Assembly: GCA_964581115.1 (NCBI GenBank)
Contig: CAZOMY010000020.1
Location: 1-52,639 of the forward strand
Length of the DNA: 52,639 bases
DNA from: 2-02-FULL-55-14 sp964581115
Lineage (GTDB): Bacteria; Bacteroidota; Ignavibacteria; UBA10030
Reading direction: 5' to 3'
This document shows positions 25,206 to 33,054 of the stretch, one piece after another. Every line of letters begins with the position of its first letter. The stretch's first letter is position 1. Made by a program: the position numbers and the translations under genes. The notes under the pieces are model-generated. The model was given only the letters and a program-made list of their open reading frames with translations, was not told where the DNA came from and did not search any database.

Positions 25206-25221
25206 ATTACAGCGCTGTAAT
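25206..25221. promoter_or_regulatory. perfect 16-bp palindrome ATTACAGCGCTGTAAT
   Basis: Uninterrupted palindrome ending 21 bp before the GTG start of the cyclase gene. The symmetry fits a dimeric regulator. It is too close to the start codon to be a rho-independent terminator of glgP and has no T-tract. Confidence 0.5.
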
Positions 25222-25242
25222 CGTCCTTTTACCTGAGCACTC

Positions 25243-28218
25243 GTGACACCGACCGACGCGACACTGACCAGCGAAGCAGAGTCAACCCGCAAGCTTGCGG
25301 CCGTCATGTTCACGGACATCAAGGGATTCTCCCGTAAGATGGCCGAGAACGAGTCGGGAGCGTTCGATCTGCTCAAGAAGCACGACGCCCTCATGCGCGT
25401 GCTGACGACAAAATACGGCGGCCGGGTCATCAAGTCGATCGGCGATTCTTTCATGGTCGACTTCAGCAGCGCCGTCAATGCGGTGAAGTGCGGCATCGAG
25501 GCGCAGAAGAAGTTCCATTCGTACAACAGCGGCAAGTCCGAGTTCGACCGAATCGAGATCCGGATCGGGATCCACCTCGGCGATGTCATCATTCGCGGCG
25601 ACGACATCATCGGCGACGGCGTCAACGTCGCCTCCCGCATCGAGTCGATCACGGAGCCCACCCGTATCTGCATCTCAGGCGACGTGTACCACCAGGTCCG
25701 GAACAAGATGTCCCTCAAGACCTTCCGGATCGGGCAAACCAAGCTCAAGAATATCCCCGAACCGGTCGAGATCCACGAGATCCTCATCGACGAGATCCCT
25801 GCATTTGCCGAGCCCTCCCCTTCGGCCGTTGAACACTCGCGCTCGACGACCGTCGAAGTCAGCGCCAAACACGAACGTGACGAGAAGCACGAAGCGCAGA
25901 AGGTCGAAGAAGCGAAGCAGCGGGCCGCGGCCGGGCAGATGAGCGAAGAAGAGCGGAACAAGCTTGTCGCCGATTATTATGCGAGGGCGGAGAAATATTA
26001 CCAGCTCGGACACATTGCCGAGGCCGAAGCCGAGCTCAAGAAGATCGACGAGATCGACCCCGGCTTCGGCGTCTCCGACTCGAAGCGGAAGGAGGAGGAA
26101 GATCATGAGTCGAAGGCCCAAGTCTTCCTCAAGACCGCCCGCGAGCTGATCGCTCAGGGAAGGCTGGACGACGCCGAGCGCGAGACCAATCGGGTTTTCG
26201 AGTACTTCCCCCTTCATGTCGGGGCGCAACAGGTCCTGCTGCGCATCGAGGAAGAACGCTACCGCCTCGAACAGGAGGAGCGATCGAAGCGGCTCGAGCA
26301 GAGCCGGAAGGACCAGGAACAGGCCCGACAGTTGGAACAGCAGAAGATCGACGAGCTCATCTCGGCTGTCCGGTCCCAGATGGACCAGCGCAATTACACG
26401 CAGGCGGTCTATACCCTCCGGGAGATCTACGTCCTCGACCCGAACAACTTTACCGCACGGGAGCTGGAGCAGGAGATCAAGGAGCGTCAGGAACACCGTG
26501 CCGAGGAAGAGCAGAAGGCCGCCGAGGAACAGGCTCAAAGGGAAGCGGAGGCCCGTCAGGCGGCGGCGCAGCGGCGCGCAGAGGAAGCGAAAGTGGTCCG
26601 GTCTGCCGCCGAACCCGTGAAGCGCCGACCGTTCCCGATCAAGCTCGTCTTGCAGATCATTGGCGCGATTGCCGTGGTGGCGTTGCTCGTCGTCGCCGCT
26701 CCGATCGCGTGGCGAACGGCCTTTCCCGTGACCCTGAGTGTTGCAGCCCTTCCGTTCGCACCGGCAAACGACGAAGCGGCCGGCGACCCTCTGCTCCAAT
26801 CGATCCCGACGCTGTTGCTGCAGGACCTTTCGCGGCTGAACCACGTCGATGTCCGCAGCTTCGGTTCGACCCGTTCGGCCGAACCCCGCACCTCGTCCAT
26901 CGAACCGGTCTCCACCGCGCTGAACGTCCGCCACGTGTTGTTGGGTACAGTCGCCCGAAATGGCGACGCCTACGAGGTAATGGTCCGGCTGGCCGATGCC
27001 GCAACGCAGGAGCCACTGATGAGCCGCCGATTCAAGACAACGGTGACGGGCTTGGACCAATTCCGTTCACAGGTCGTGCTGGCGCTCATTCAAGACACGG
27101 GCTTGGACGCCGACCCGGATATCCTTCCCCTTCCCGCCGTCGAGGAAACAGCCCTGCGGGCGTGGCTCGAAGCACGGATGTCACTGGATCTCGAAGATAT
27201 CGCGATGCTCGACTCCACCCGCACCCGGATGATCTCTCTTGCCGACAGCGTTCCTGCCTTCGCCGCCGCGCGAGCTCTCGCGGCCGAGGCGGTGGCACGG
27301 CTGGTGCGCTTCGGCGCGCTTCCGGATGCCGCACTCGCTTCGGCCACCGCATGGGTGCAGGAAGCGCTGAGGTCCGACCCGAACCGGGCCGAGGTCCATC
27401 GTGCGGCGGCCGTCGTCGCCATCGCGGGCCGTCGTTTCGGCGCTGCTGTGGCCCCGGTGGAGCGGAGTCTCGCCATCGACCCCTTCCAACCTGAATGCCA
27501 TCGCCTCATGGCGGAGGTCCTGCTCGTCTCGGGCGATGCCGACGCCGCCGCGACATCGCTGTCCCGTGCGACAGCCCTCGACCCGCGGCATCCGCGCACA
27601 CTCTTTCTGCAGGGACTGTTGAAACACTGGAAGAACGACAACGTCGGCGCGGCTGAATATTATGAGCAGGCGATCGCCGCCGGAGGCCAGGAGGCGTTCA
27701 TCACCAGTCAGTATCTCGCCAGCGCATGGCTGCGCGGGGCGCGGCCTCCCGCACTGGTGGAGTTCTACCGTCAAAGGCTGGACGTGGCGACGGAGCCGTA
27801 CCGCGCGCAGTATCTGCTGGGAAGGGCCTTTGCCGAACAACTCGATTCCGCCGAGGTGCATTTCAACGCCGGACTGGCCGCCGCGGCCGCCGCGCTCGAA
27901 CGAGATCCCGAGAACATCTCCGCCAGCATCTATCGGGCGCTCCTGTTTGCGCGGGTCGGAAAGTTCCCCGAGGCCGGAACGGCTCTGGCACGCGTGCTGC
28001 AAAGCCCGGAGTTGACCGCCATCCATTGGTACCGCATCGCCAACGTGTACGCGCTGACGCAAAAAACGGACGAGGCCCTCGAAGCGCTCAAGGTCGCCGT
28101 CGAACGACGCTACGACCTTGCCGAGGCGCTCAACCCCGACTTCGGTCCGATCCGCGACGAAGCAGCATTTCGAGCCCTCTTCACCCGACCCTTGACGGAA
28201 GGGTCGGTCGCGAACTGA
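25243..28218 (+). CDS. class III nucleotide cyclase with TPR/coiled-coil, membrane span and periplasmic FlgO/TolB-N-like plus TPR region
   Basis: 991 aa. Residues 16-185 are a class III adenylate/guanylate cyclase: metal Asp25 (FTDIKGFS), Asp68 (SIGDSFM), Lys64 as an ATP-type specificity residue, and DGVNVASRIE with Asn128 and Arg132 for transition-state contacts. Then Glu/Gln/Arg-rich coiled coils mixed with TPR-like units (VYTLREIYVLDPNNFTARELEQ, to about 455), a transmembrane helix at about 468-490, a periplasmic domain of the FlgO/TolB-N type (SVAALPFAP...QDLSRLNHVDVRS) and TPR repeats to the end. GTG start; an alternative start would cut into the cyclase. Probable envelope sensor making cAMP. 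Confidence 0.9.
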   Translation: MTPTDATLTSEAESTRKLAAVMFTDIKGFSRKMAENESGAFDLLKKHDALMRVLTTKYGGRVIKSIGDSFMVDFSSAVNAVKCGIEAQKKFHSYNSGKSEFDRIEIRIGIHLGDVIIRGDDIIGDGVNVASRIESITEPTRICISGDVYHQVRNKMSLKTFRIGQTKLKNIPEPVEIHEILIDEIPAFAEPSPSAVEHSRSTTVEVSAKHERDEKHEAQKVEEAKQRAAAGQMSEEERNKLVADYYARAEKYYQLGHIAEAEAELKKIDEIDPGFGVSDSKRKEEEDHESKAQVFLKTARELIAQGRLDDAERETNRVFEYFPLHVGAQQVLLRIEEERYRLEQEERSKRLEQSRKDQEQARQLEQQKIDELISAVRSQMDQRNYTQAVYTLREIYVLDPNNFTARELEQEIKERQEHRAEEEQKAAEEQAQREAEARQAAAQRRAEEAKVVRSAAEPVKRRPFPIKLVLQIIGAIAVVALLVVAAPIAWRTAFPVTLSVAALPFAPANDEAAGDPLLQSIPTLLLQDLSRLNHVDVRSFGSTRSAEPRTSSIEPVSTALNVRHVLLGTVARNGDAYEVMVRLADAATQEPLMSRRFKTTVTGLDQFRSQVVLALIQDTGLDADPDILPLPAVEETALRAWLEARMSLDLEDIAMLDSTRTRMISLADSVPAFAAARALAAEAVARLVRFGALPDAALASATAWVQEALRSDPNRAEVHRAAAVVAIAGRRFGAAVAPVERSLAIDPFQPECHRLMAEVLLVSGDADAAATSLSRATALDPRHPRTLFLQGLLKHWKNDNVGAAEYYEQAIAAGGQEAFITSQYLASAWLRGARPPALVEFYRQRLDVATEPYRAQYLLGRAFAEQLDSAEVHFNAGLAAAAAALERDPENISASIYRALLFARVGKFPEAGTALARVLQSPELTAIHWYRIANVYALTQKTDEALEALKVAVERRYDLAEALNPDFGPIRDEAAFRALFTRPLTEGSVAN

Positions 28219-28222
28219 CCCG

Positions 28223-28255
28223 CCCCGGCCGGCAGTTGCCGCGCCGGGGTTTTTT
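28223..28255 (+). terminator. intrinsic terminator of the cyclase gene
   Basis: CCCCGGC pairs with GCCGGGG (28243-28249), with an inner CGGCA/TGCCG pairing, followed by six T. Confidence 0.9.
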
Positions 28256-28261
28256 GTCTAT

Positions 28262-28277
28262 GTTCGTGCTCACGAAC
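28262..28277. promoter_or_regulatory. dyad GTTCGTG-CT-CACGAAC
   Basis: Perfect 7-bp inverted repeat with a 2-bp spacer just after the cyclase terminator and 71 bp before the leucine dehydrogenase ATG. Likely operator or leader hairpin of the leucine dehydrogenase gene. Confidence 0.45.
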
Positions 28278-28287
28278 GCTCCCCCGA

Positions 28288-28299
28288 CGACGATCGTCG
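28288..28299. promoter_or_regulatory. palindrome CGACGATCGTCG
   Basis: Perfect 12-bp palindrome 49 bp before the leucine dehydrogenase ATG, 10 bp after the dyad at 28262. In high-GC DNA a CG-rich palindrome of this length can arise by chance. Confidence 0.25.
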
Positions 28300-28348
28300 C
28301 GGGACGGGATCCAGCCGTCTCCCTCCCCTTCCGACACAGGAACGACCC

Positions 28349-29440
28349 ATGAAACTCTTCGACGAGATCGACAAACGCGACCACGAACAGGTGGTCCTTT
28401 GCTCCGACAAGCAGGTCGGCCTCCGGGCCATCATTGCCGTTCACAACACCACGCTCGGACCGGCATTGGGCGGGACGCGGCTATGGGCGTACGCAACGGA
28501 AGAGGAAGCGATGCGCGACGTCCTTCGACTTTCGCGCGGCATGACGTACAAGGCGGCGGTCGCAGGCCTCAACCTCGGCGGCGGAAAGGCCGTGATCATC
28601 GGCGACGCCGCAACGATCAAGAGCGAATCGCTCTTCCGGACATACGGTCGGTTCGTCGACACGCTCGGGGGACGCTACATCACGGCGGAGGACGTCAACA
28701 CGAGCGTTCAGGACATGGAGTGGGTGCGGATGGAGACGAAGCACGTGACGGGCATCTCGCGGGCTCTGGGAGGCAGCGGCGACCCCTCACCCGTCACCGG
28801 TCTGGGCGTCTACGTCGGGATGAAGGCGGCCGTCCGAAAGGTGTTCGGGAGCGATTCGCTCAAGGGCAAGCGCGTCGCCGTCCAGGGCGCCGGCAAGGTG
28901 GCCACATACCTCTGCGAACACCTGGCTAAGGAAGGCGCAAAGATCGTCGTGAGCGACATCGCTGAGGACCGGGCCAAGGCGCTCGCGCGCCGTCTGAAGG
29001 GCACATTCGTCAAGCCCGACAAGATCTACGATCAGCCGATGGACGTGTTCGCGCCTTGCGCGCTCGGCGGCATCCTGAATGACGATACGATCCCCCGGCT
29101 CAAGTGCGCCGTCGTCGCCGGCGGCGCGAACAATCAGCTCCTCGACGAAAAGAAGCACATGCAGCTGCTCATCGAACGGAGGATCGCGTACGCGCCCGAC
29201 TATGCCATCAACGCGGGAGGGCTCATCAACGTCGCCAATGAGCTCGAAGGCTACAGCGAGAAGCGCGCGCTCCGCCAGGCGGAGGGTATCTACGACATCA
29301 TTCGGAACATCTTCGAGATCGCCGAGCGCGAGAAACTCAGTACCTCCGCCGCCGCCAACAAGATCGCCGAAGACCGCATTGCCTCGATGGGCCGGATCAA
29401 CCAGATCTACTCGGCTTCGCGCGGCCAGCGCGCCCGCTGA
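28349..29440 (+). CDS. leucine dehydrogenase (Glu/Leu/Phe/Val dehydrogenase family)
   Basis: 363 aa, the length of octameric leucine dehydrogenases. It deaminates branched-chain amino acids with NAD. TYKAAVAGLNLGGGKAV at 66-82 contains the substrate Lys68 and catalytic Lys80, and the Rossmann motif VQGAGKVATYLCEHL is in the C-terminal half, with the NAGGLINVANE block. Valine or phenylalanine preference cannot be excluded. It is followed 8 bp later by nusB and has two dyads upstream. Confidence 0.94.
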   Translation: MKLFDEIDKRDHEQVVLCSDKQVGLRAIIAVHNTTLGPALGGTRLWAYATEEEAMRDVLRLSRGMTYKAAVAGLNLGGGKAVIIGDAATIKSESLFRTYGRFVDTLGGRYITAEDVNTSVQDMEWVRMETKHVTGISRALGGSGDPSPVTGLGVYVGMKAAVRKVFGSDSLKGKRVAVQGAGKVATYLCEHLAKEGAKIVVSDIAEDRAKALARRLKGTFVKPDKIYDQPMDVFAPCALGGILNDDTIPRLKCAVVAGGANNQLLDEKKHMQLLIERRIAYAPDYAINAGGLINVANELEGYSEKRALRQAEGIYDIIRNIFEIAEREKLSTSAAANKIAEDRIASMGRINQIYSASRGQRAR

Positions 29441-29448
29441 ACCGACCC

Positions 29449-29931
29449 ATGACCGCACGCCGCCGCCGCGTACGCGAACGTGTCTTGCAGGCGCTGTACG
29501 CCTGTGAGGTATCGAAGAACCCCGAGAACCCCGCCGTGGACGAGCTCCTGGCGGGGCTCGAGGGGGACGATGTGGCCTTCCGCTTTGCGCGAGCGCTCGT
29601 GCTGAAAGTGAATGAGACCAGCAAGGAGCTCGACACCCTGATCCGCGCACAGGTCGAGCACTGGGAGTTCACGCGGCTCGCCGTCCTCGACAAGATCATC
29701 CTCCGCATCGCCATCTGCGAATTGCTGTACTTCGACGACATTCCTCCCAAGGTCTCGATCAACGAGGCCATCGAGATCGCCCGCACGTACAGCACGGAAA
29801 AAAGCGATAAGTTCGTCAACGGCGTCCTCGACTCCGTCCTCGCCCACCTCAAAGGCGAGGGCCGGCTGACGAAGACCGGACGGGGACTGCTCGACCTCCC
29901 CGCGCCTCGTAAGACCCCCGCCCGGGCATGA
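29449..29931 (+). CDS. nusB: transcription antitermination factor NusB
   Basis: 160-aa all-helical RNA-binding protein that works with NusE (S10) on boxA RNA of rRNA operons. It starts with the family's RRRVRERVLQALYACEVS; the C-terminal blocks LDKIILRIAICELLYFDDIPPKVSINEAIEIARTYSTEKSDKFVNGVLD are diagnostic. Its stop overlaps the ATG of the UMF1-family transporter by four bases, so the two are coupled. Confidence 0.95.
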   Translation: MTARRRRVRERVLQALYACEVSKNPENPAVDELLAGLEGDDVAFRFARALVLKVNETSKELDTLIRAQVEHWEFTRLAVLDKIILRIAICELLYFDDIPPKVSINEAIEIARTYSTEKSDKFVNGVLDSVLAHLKGEGRLTKTGRGLLDLPAPRKTPARA

Positions 29932-31196
29932 CGACTCCGTCGGTCGGCGCCGGCTCGCGCGGTTCCATCCTGTCGTGGGCCCTCTTCGACTTCGCCAACA
30001 CGGCGTTCTACGTGACCATCCTGACCGTCGGATACCCGCTGTACTTCCGAGAGATCGTCGCCGGGGGCGGGCCATACGCCGACGCACTCTGGGGCCTGGC
30101 GTTCAGCGTGTCGATGACGGTCGTCGCCTTGATCTCGCCCGTCCTTGGCGCCGTTGCAGACGCGGGAGGCGGTAAAAAAGTATTCCTTGCCCTGTTCACA
30201 CTCCTGTGCATTGTTGCAACCGCAGCCCTCGCCGGCGTCATGCCCGGCATGGTGACCGCCGGTATCGCCCTGCTCATCCTGGCAAACATCGGCTTCGAAG
30301 CGGGACTTGTCTTCTATGACGCGTTCCTTCCGGAGATCACCACCGAACGTAGCTATGGCCGCGTGTCGGGCTACGGGTTCGCCGCCGGCTACGCGGGATC
30401 GCTCCTGACGCTGGCCGCCGCCTATCCGTTGTACGCGGGGGGCTTCGGCAACGAGAACCTCGGCAACGTGCGCCTCAGCTTCCTGATGGCCGCCGGCATC
30501 TTCTTCCTGTTCTCGCTACCCCTCCTTCTCTTTCTGCCCGACCGTCAGCGAGTCCACCGACTCGACCTCGAGATGGTGCGGTCGGGGTTCTCCCGGCTGG
30601 CGTCCACCTTCCGTAGCCTGGGCCACTACCGCAACATCGCCTGGTTTCTGGGAGCCTACTTCTTGTACGTCGACGGGATCAATACGATCATCGTCTTCTC
30701 ATCGATCTTCGCGCGCGAGACGCTCGGGTTCGACATCGGCGAGATCGTCATCTTCTTTGCCATCATTCAGACCACGGCCCTATTGGGGTCCGTCGTTTTC
30801 GGGATCCTTGCCGACCACCTGGGCCACAAGCGGACGCTCGTCATCACGCTTCTGCTCTGGCTTGCGATCACCGTCGCCGCGTACTTCGTCACCTCCAAGG
30901 CCGCCTTCACGATCATCGGTGGCTTCGCCGGCATTGCGCTCGGCTCGTCGCAGTCGACGAGTCGAAGCCTCATGTCGAAGATCATTCCGAAGGACAAGAA
31001 GACAGAATTCTTCGGCTTCTATTCCTTCTTTGGAAAGGCCTCCGCGATCCTCGGACCGGCGCTCTTCGGCGTTGTCTCCTCCTTGCTCGATCAGCGGATC
31101 GCCATTCTCTCGGTGGGCACATTCCTGCTTGCCGGACTTCTGCTCCTGCGCCGCGTCACCGTCCCCGCCGGTGACAACCCTTCCGGCGCCGTCTGA
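29928..31196 (+). CDS. UMF1-family MFS transporter (Atg22-like)
   Basis: 422 aa with about twelve hydrophobic spans. The start SWALFDFANTAFYVTILTVGYPLYF is characteristic of the UMF1 / Atg22-like branch of the major facilitator superfamily; FLPEITTERSYGRVSGYGFAAGYAG is another family block. Fungal Atg22 exports amino acids from the vacuole; bacterial substrates are unknown. Proximity to leucine dehydrogenase would fit amino-acid traffic, but that is inference. Starts at ATGA overlapping nusB. Confidence 0.92.
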   Translation: MTTPSVGAGSRGSILSWALFDFANTAFYVTILTVGYPLYFREIVAGGGPYADALWGLAFSVSMTVVALISPVLGAVADAGGGKKVFLALFTLLCIVATAALAGVMPGMVTAGIALLILANIGFEAGLVFYDAFLPEITTERSYGRVSGYGFAAGYAGSLLTLAAAYPLYAGGFGNENLGNVRLSFLMAAGIFFLFSLPLLLFLPDRQRVHRLDLEMVRSGFSRLASTFRSLGHYRNIAWFLGAYFLYVDGINTIIVFSSIFARETLGFDIGEIVIFFAIIQTTALLGSVVFGILADHLGHKRTLVITLLLWLAITVAAYFVTSKAAFTIIGGFAGIALGSSQSTSRSLMSKIIPKDKKTEFFGFYSFFGKASAILGPALFGVVSSLLDQRIAILSVGTFLLAGLLLLRRVTVPAGDNPSGAV

Positions 31197-31320
31197 CAGG
31201 CCTTCCGACCACCGGCGGTCCGAAACCCGCCTTGCGTTTCGACGAAAATGGGCTGATATTTTTTTTGAGGCTCACCTTCCGGGTCTTCCCCCTTTTTTCA
31301 ATGTGATCAGGCCCTCCCTT

Positions 31321-32058
31321 ATGAAGCAATCCGTCTTCATCACGGTCCTCCTGTTCGCTGCCTTCGGCGTCTCGGCTATCATCTATTTCTTTGCCCTTCC
31401 GCAGTTCATCAAAGACGGCGGTCCGCTCGTCATTGCGCTCATCGCCCTATCGATCATGGTCTTCACGTTCACGGTCGAGAGGACGCTCAGTCTGCGAAAA
31501 GCCAACGGCAAAGGCTCGCTGTCGAAGTTCCTTAAGGCCGTCGAGGGAGCCATCGAGCAGAACAAGATCGAGGAAGCCATCACCCTTTGCGACCAGCAGC
31601 AGGGTTCGTTGGCCACGATCCTCAAGTCGGGAATGCTCCGGTATCAGGAACTCCAGCGACGAAAGAAGCCGCTGCCGGCTGATAAGGTCGTTGCCGAGAT
31701 CCAGAAGGCCTTTGAAGAGGCGACCTCCCTCGAGATGCCCCTGCTGGAAAAGAACCTCATTGCCATCGCCACCATCGCCTCCGTCGCCACGATGGTCGGC
31801 CTGCTTGGCACCACCCTCGGCATGATCCGGTCCTTCCAGGCCCTCGCAACGACCGGCGCGCCGGATGCGGTTCAGCTGTCGCTCGGCATCTCCGAAGCTC
31901 TTGTGAACACCGCCGGCGGCCTCATCGCCGCCATTACCGGCATCGTCGCCTACAACGTTTTCATCAACAAGGTCGACACGTTCACGTATCAACTCGACGA
32001 GGCGGTCTACAACATCGTCCAGACGGTGAAAGTACAGCAGGGCGAAGACGAGGAGTAG
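31321..32058 (+). CDS. exbB: ExbB/TolQ/MotA-family proton channel subunit
   Basis: 245-aa inner-membrane subunit of a proton-motive-force-driven motor. It has hydrophobic segments at about 5-28, 35-53, 144-168 and 198-216; the last two carry the family pattern (TIASVATMVGLLGTTLGMIRSF, NTAGGLIAAITGIVAYN) that surrounds the ExbD helix. It is the first gene of a run in one direction to 46026. The frame is open far upstream in another gene's sequence; the family start is the ATG here. A long T-rich stretch lies 50 bp upstream in the 124-bp leader. TolQ, ExbB and MotA cannot be told apart by sequence alone. Confidence 0.93.
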   Translation: MKQSVFITVLLFAAFGVSAIIYFFALPQFIKDGGPLVIALIALSIMVFTFTVERTLSLRKANGKGSLSKFLKAVEGAIEQNKIEEAITLCDQQQGSLATILKSGMLRYQELQRRKKPLPADKVVAEIQKAFEEATSLEMPLLEKNLIAIATIASVATMVGLLGTTLGMIRSFQALATTGAPDAVQLSLGISEALVNTAGGLIAAITGIVAYNVFINKVDTFTYQLDEAVYNIVQTVKVQQGEDEE

Positions 32059-32061
32059 GCC

Positions 32062-32526
32062 ATGCCGGCGGTCAAAAAGAAGAGGATGAGCATCGCCATC
32101 GACATGACGCCGTTGGTCGACGTGGCGTTCCTGCTGCTGACCTTCTTCATGCTGACGACCAAATTCAAGCCGATGGAGGACGTGCAGGTGACCCTTCCGG
32201 CTTCGCACGCCAAGGCAAAGATGCCCGAATCGGACGTCATCACGATCACGTTCAGCCCCGACGGCAAGTACTACTTCGGTCTGGATTCGCAGCAGCTCCG
32301 CGCGCAGTTGTTCGGCGAGCGGAACAAACTCAAGCCCTCCATTCCCGTGACGCTCGAGGAGCTCACCGACCTTGCCCAGCAGGCGCGCAGTGCCAACCCA
32401 AAGTTGCGAACGATCATCAAGGGCGACCGGTCCGGACCGTACGGCCCGGCCGAGGACGTGATGAACGCCCTGCAGAAGGCGAACATCGCCCGATTTGAAC
32501 TCGTGACCACCACTTCAGCCGAGTAA
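32062..32526 (+). CDS. exbD: ExbD/TolR-family protein 1
   Basis: 154 aa. Short Lys/Arg-rich cytosolic start, one membrane helix with the essential Asp20 (MTPLVDVAFLLLTFFML) that carries protons in the ExbB channel, then a periplasmic domain of about 110 residues. Three bases after the exbB stop. Confidence 0.93.
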   Translation: MPAVKKKRMSIAIDMTPLVDVAFLLLTFFMLTTKFKPMEDVQVTLPASHAKAKMPESDVITITFSPDGKYYFGLDSQQLRAQLFGERNKLKPSIPVTLEELTDLAQQARSANPKLRTIIKGDRSGPYGPAEDVMNALQKANIARFELVTTTSAE

Positions 32527-32529
32527 CTG

Positions 32530-33030
32530 ATGTCCGGCGGCGGCATCGATACAGGGGGCGGACGCTCCCACAAGAAGAGCAAGCGCAAGAAGACGCGGCG
32601 GATGGGCATCCACATGGACATGACGCCGCTCGTCGACGTCGCGTTCCTCCTCCTCACCTTCTTCATGCTCACGACGACCTTCAGCCTGCCGCAGGTGATG
32701 GAGATCAACCTGCCGCCGAGCGAATCGAAGAGCGAAGTGACGGAGTCGACACTCCTCCTGCTGAGGATCGTCTCCGACGGGCGTGTCTTCTGGAACCTGG
32801 GCACAGAGACCCCCCGCCCGATCCCGTGGAATGAGCTGCGCGGCTTTCTGCGCGAGCGAGGCCAGGCCAACCCGAACCTGATCACGCTCGTGAAAGTGGA
32901 CCGCAAGAGCCCGTACGAGAACTCGGTCCGCATCATCGACGAACTCTATCTCGCCCAAATCACCCGCTTCAGTCTGGCCCCTCTGCTCGACCAGGACAAG
33001 AAGATCCTGGGGATCGGAGAGGAAGGCTGA
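32530..33030 (+). CDS. exbD: ExbD/TolR-family protein 2
   Basis: 166 aa, a paralogue of the preceding gene with the same membrane helix (MTPLVDVAFLLLTFFML, Asp36) after a longer Gly-rich then Lys/Arg-rich N-terminus. Its periplasmic domain differs clearly from that of protein 1. Two ExbD-type genes after one ExbB fit a motor with an ExbD heterodimer in the channel, as proposed for some Bacteroidota and Proteobacteria systems. Confidence 0.93.
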   Translation: MSGGGIDTGGGRSHKKSKRKKTRRMGIHMDMTPLVDVAFLLLTFFMLTTTFSLPQVMEINLPPSESKSEVTESTLLLLRIVSDGRVFWNLGTETPRPIPWNELRGFLRERGQANPNLITLVKVDRKSPYENSVRIIDELYLAQITRFSLAPLLDQDKKILGIGEEG

Positions 33031-33054
33031 GACGGACTCCGACCCCCGACGCGT

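Noticed and set aside
31197..31320. Terminator or riboswitch before exbB
   Set aside because: Only a 5-bp GGCGG/CCGCC stem and T-rich runs without adjoining stem; not enough to call.
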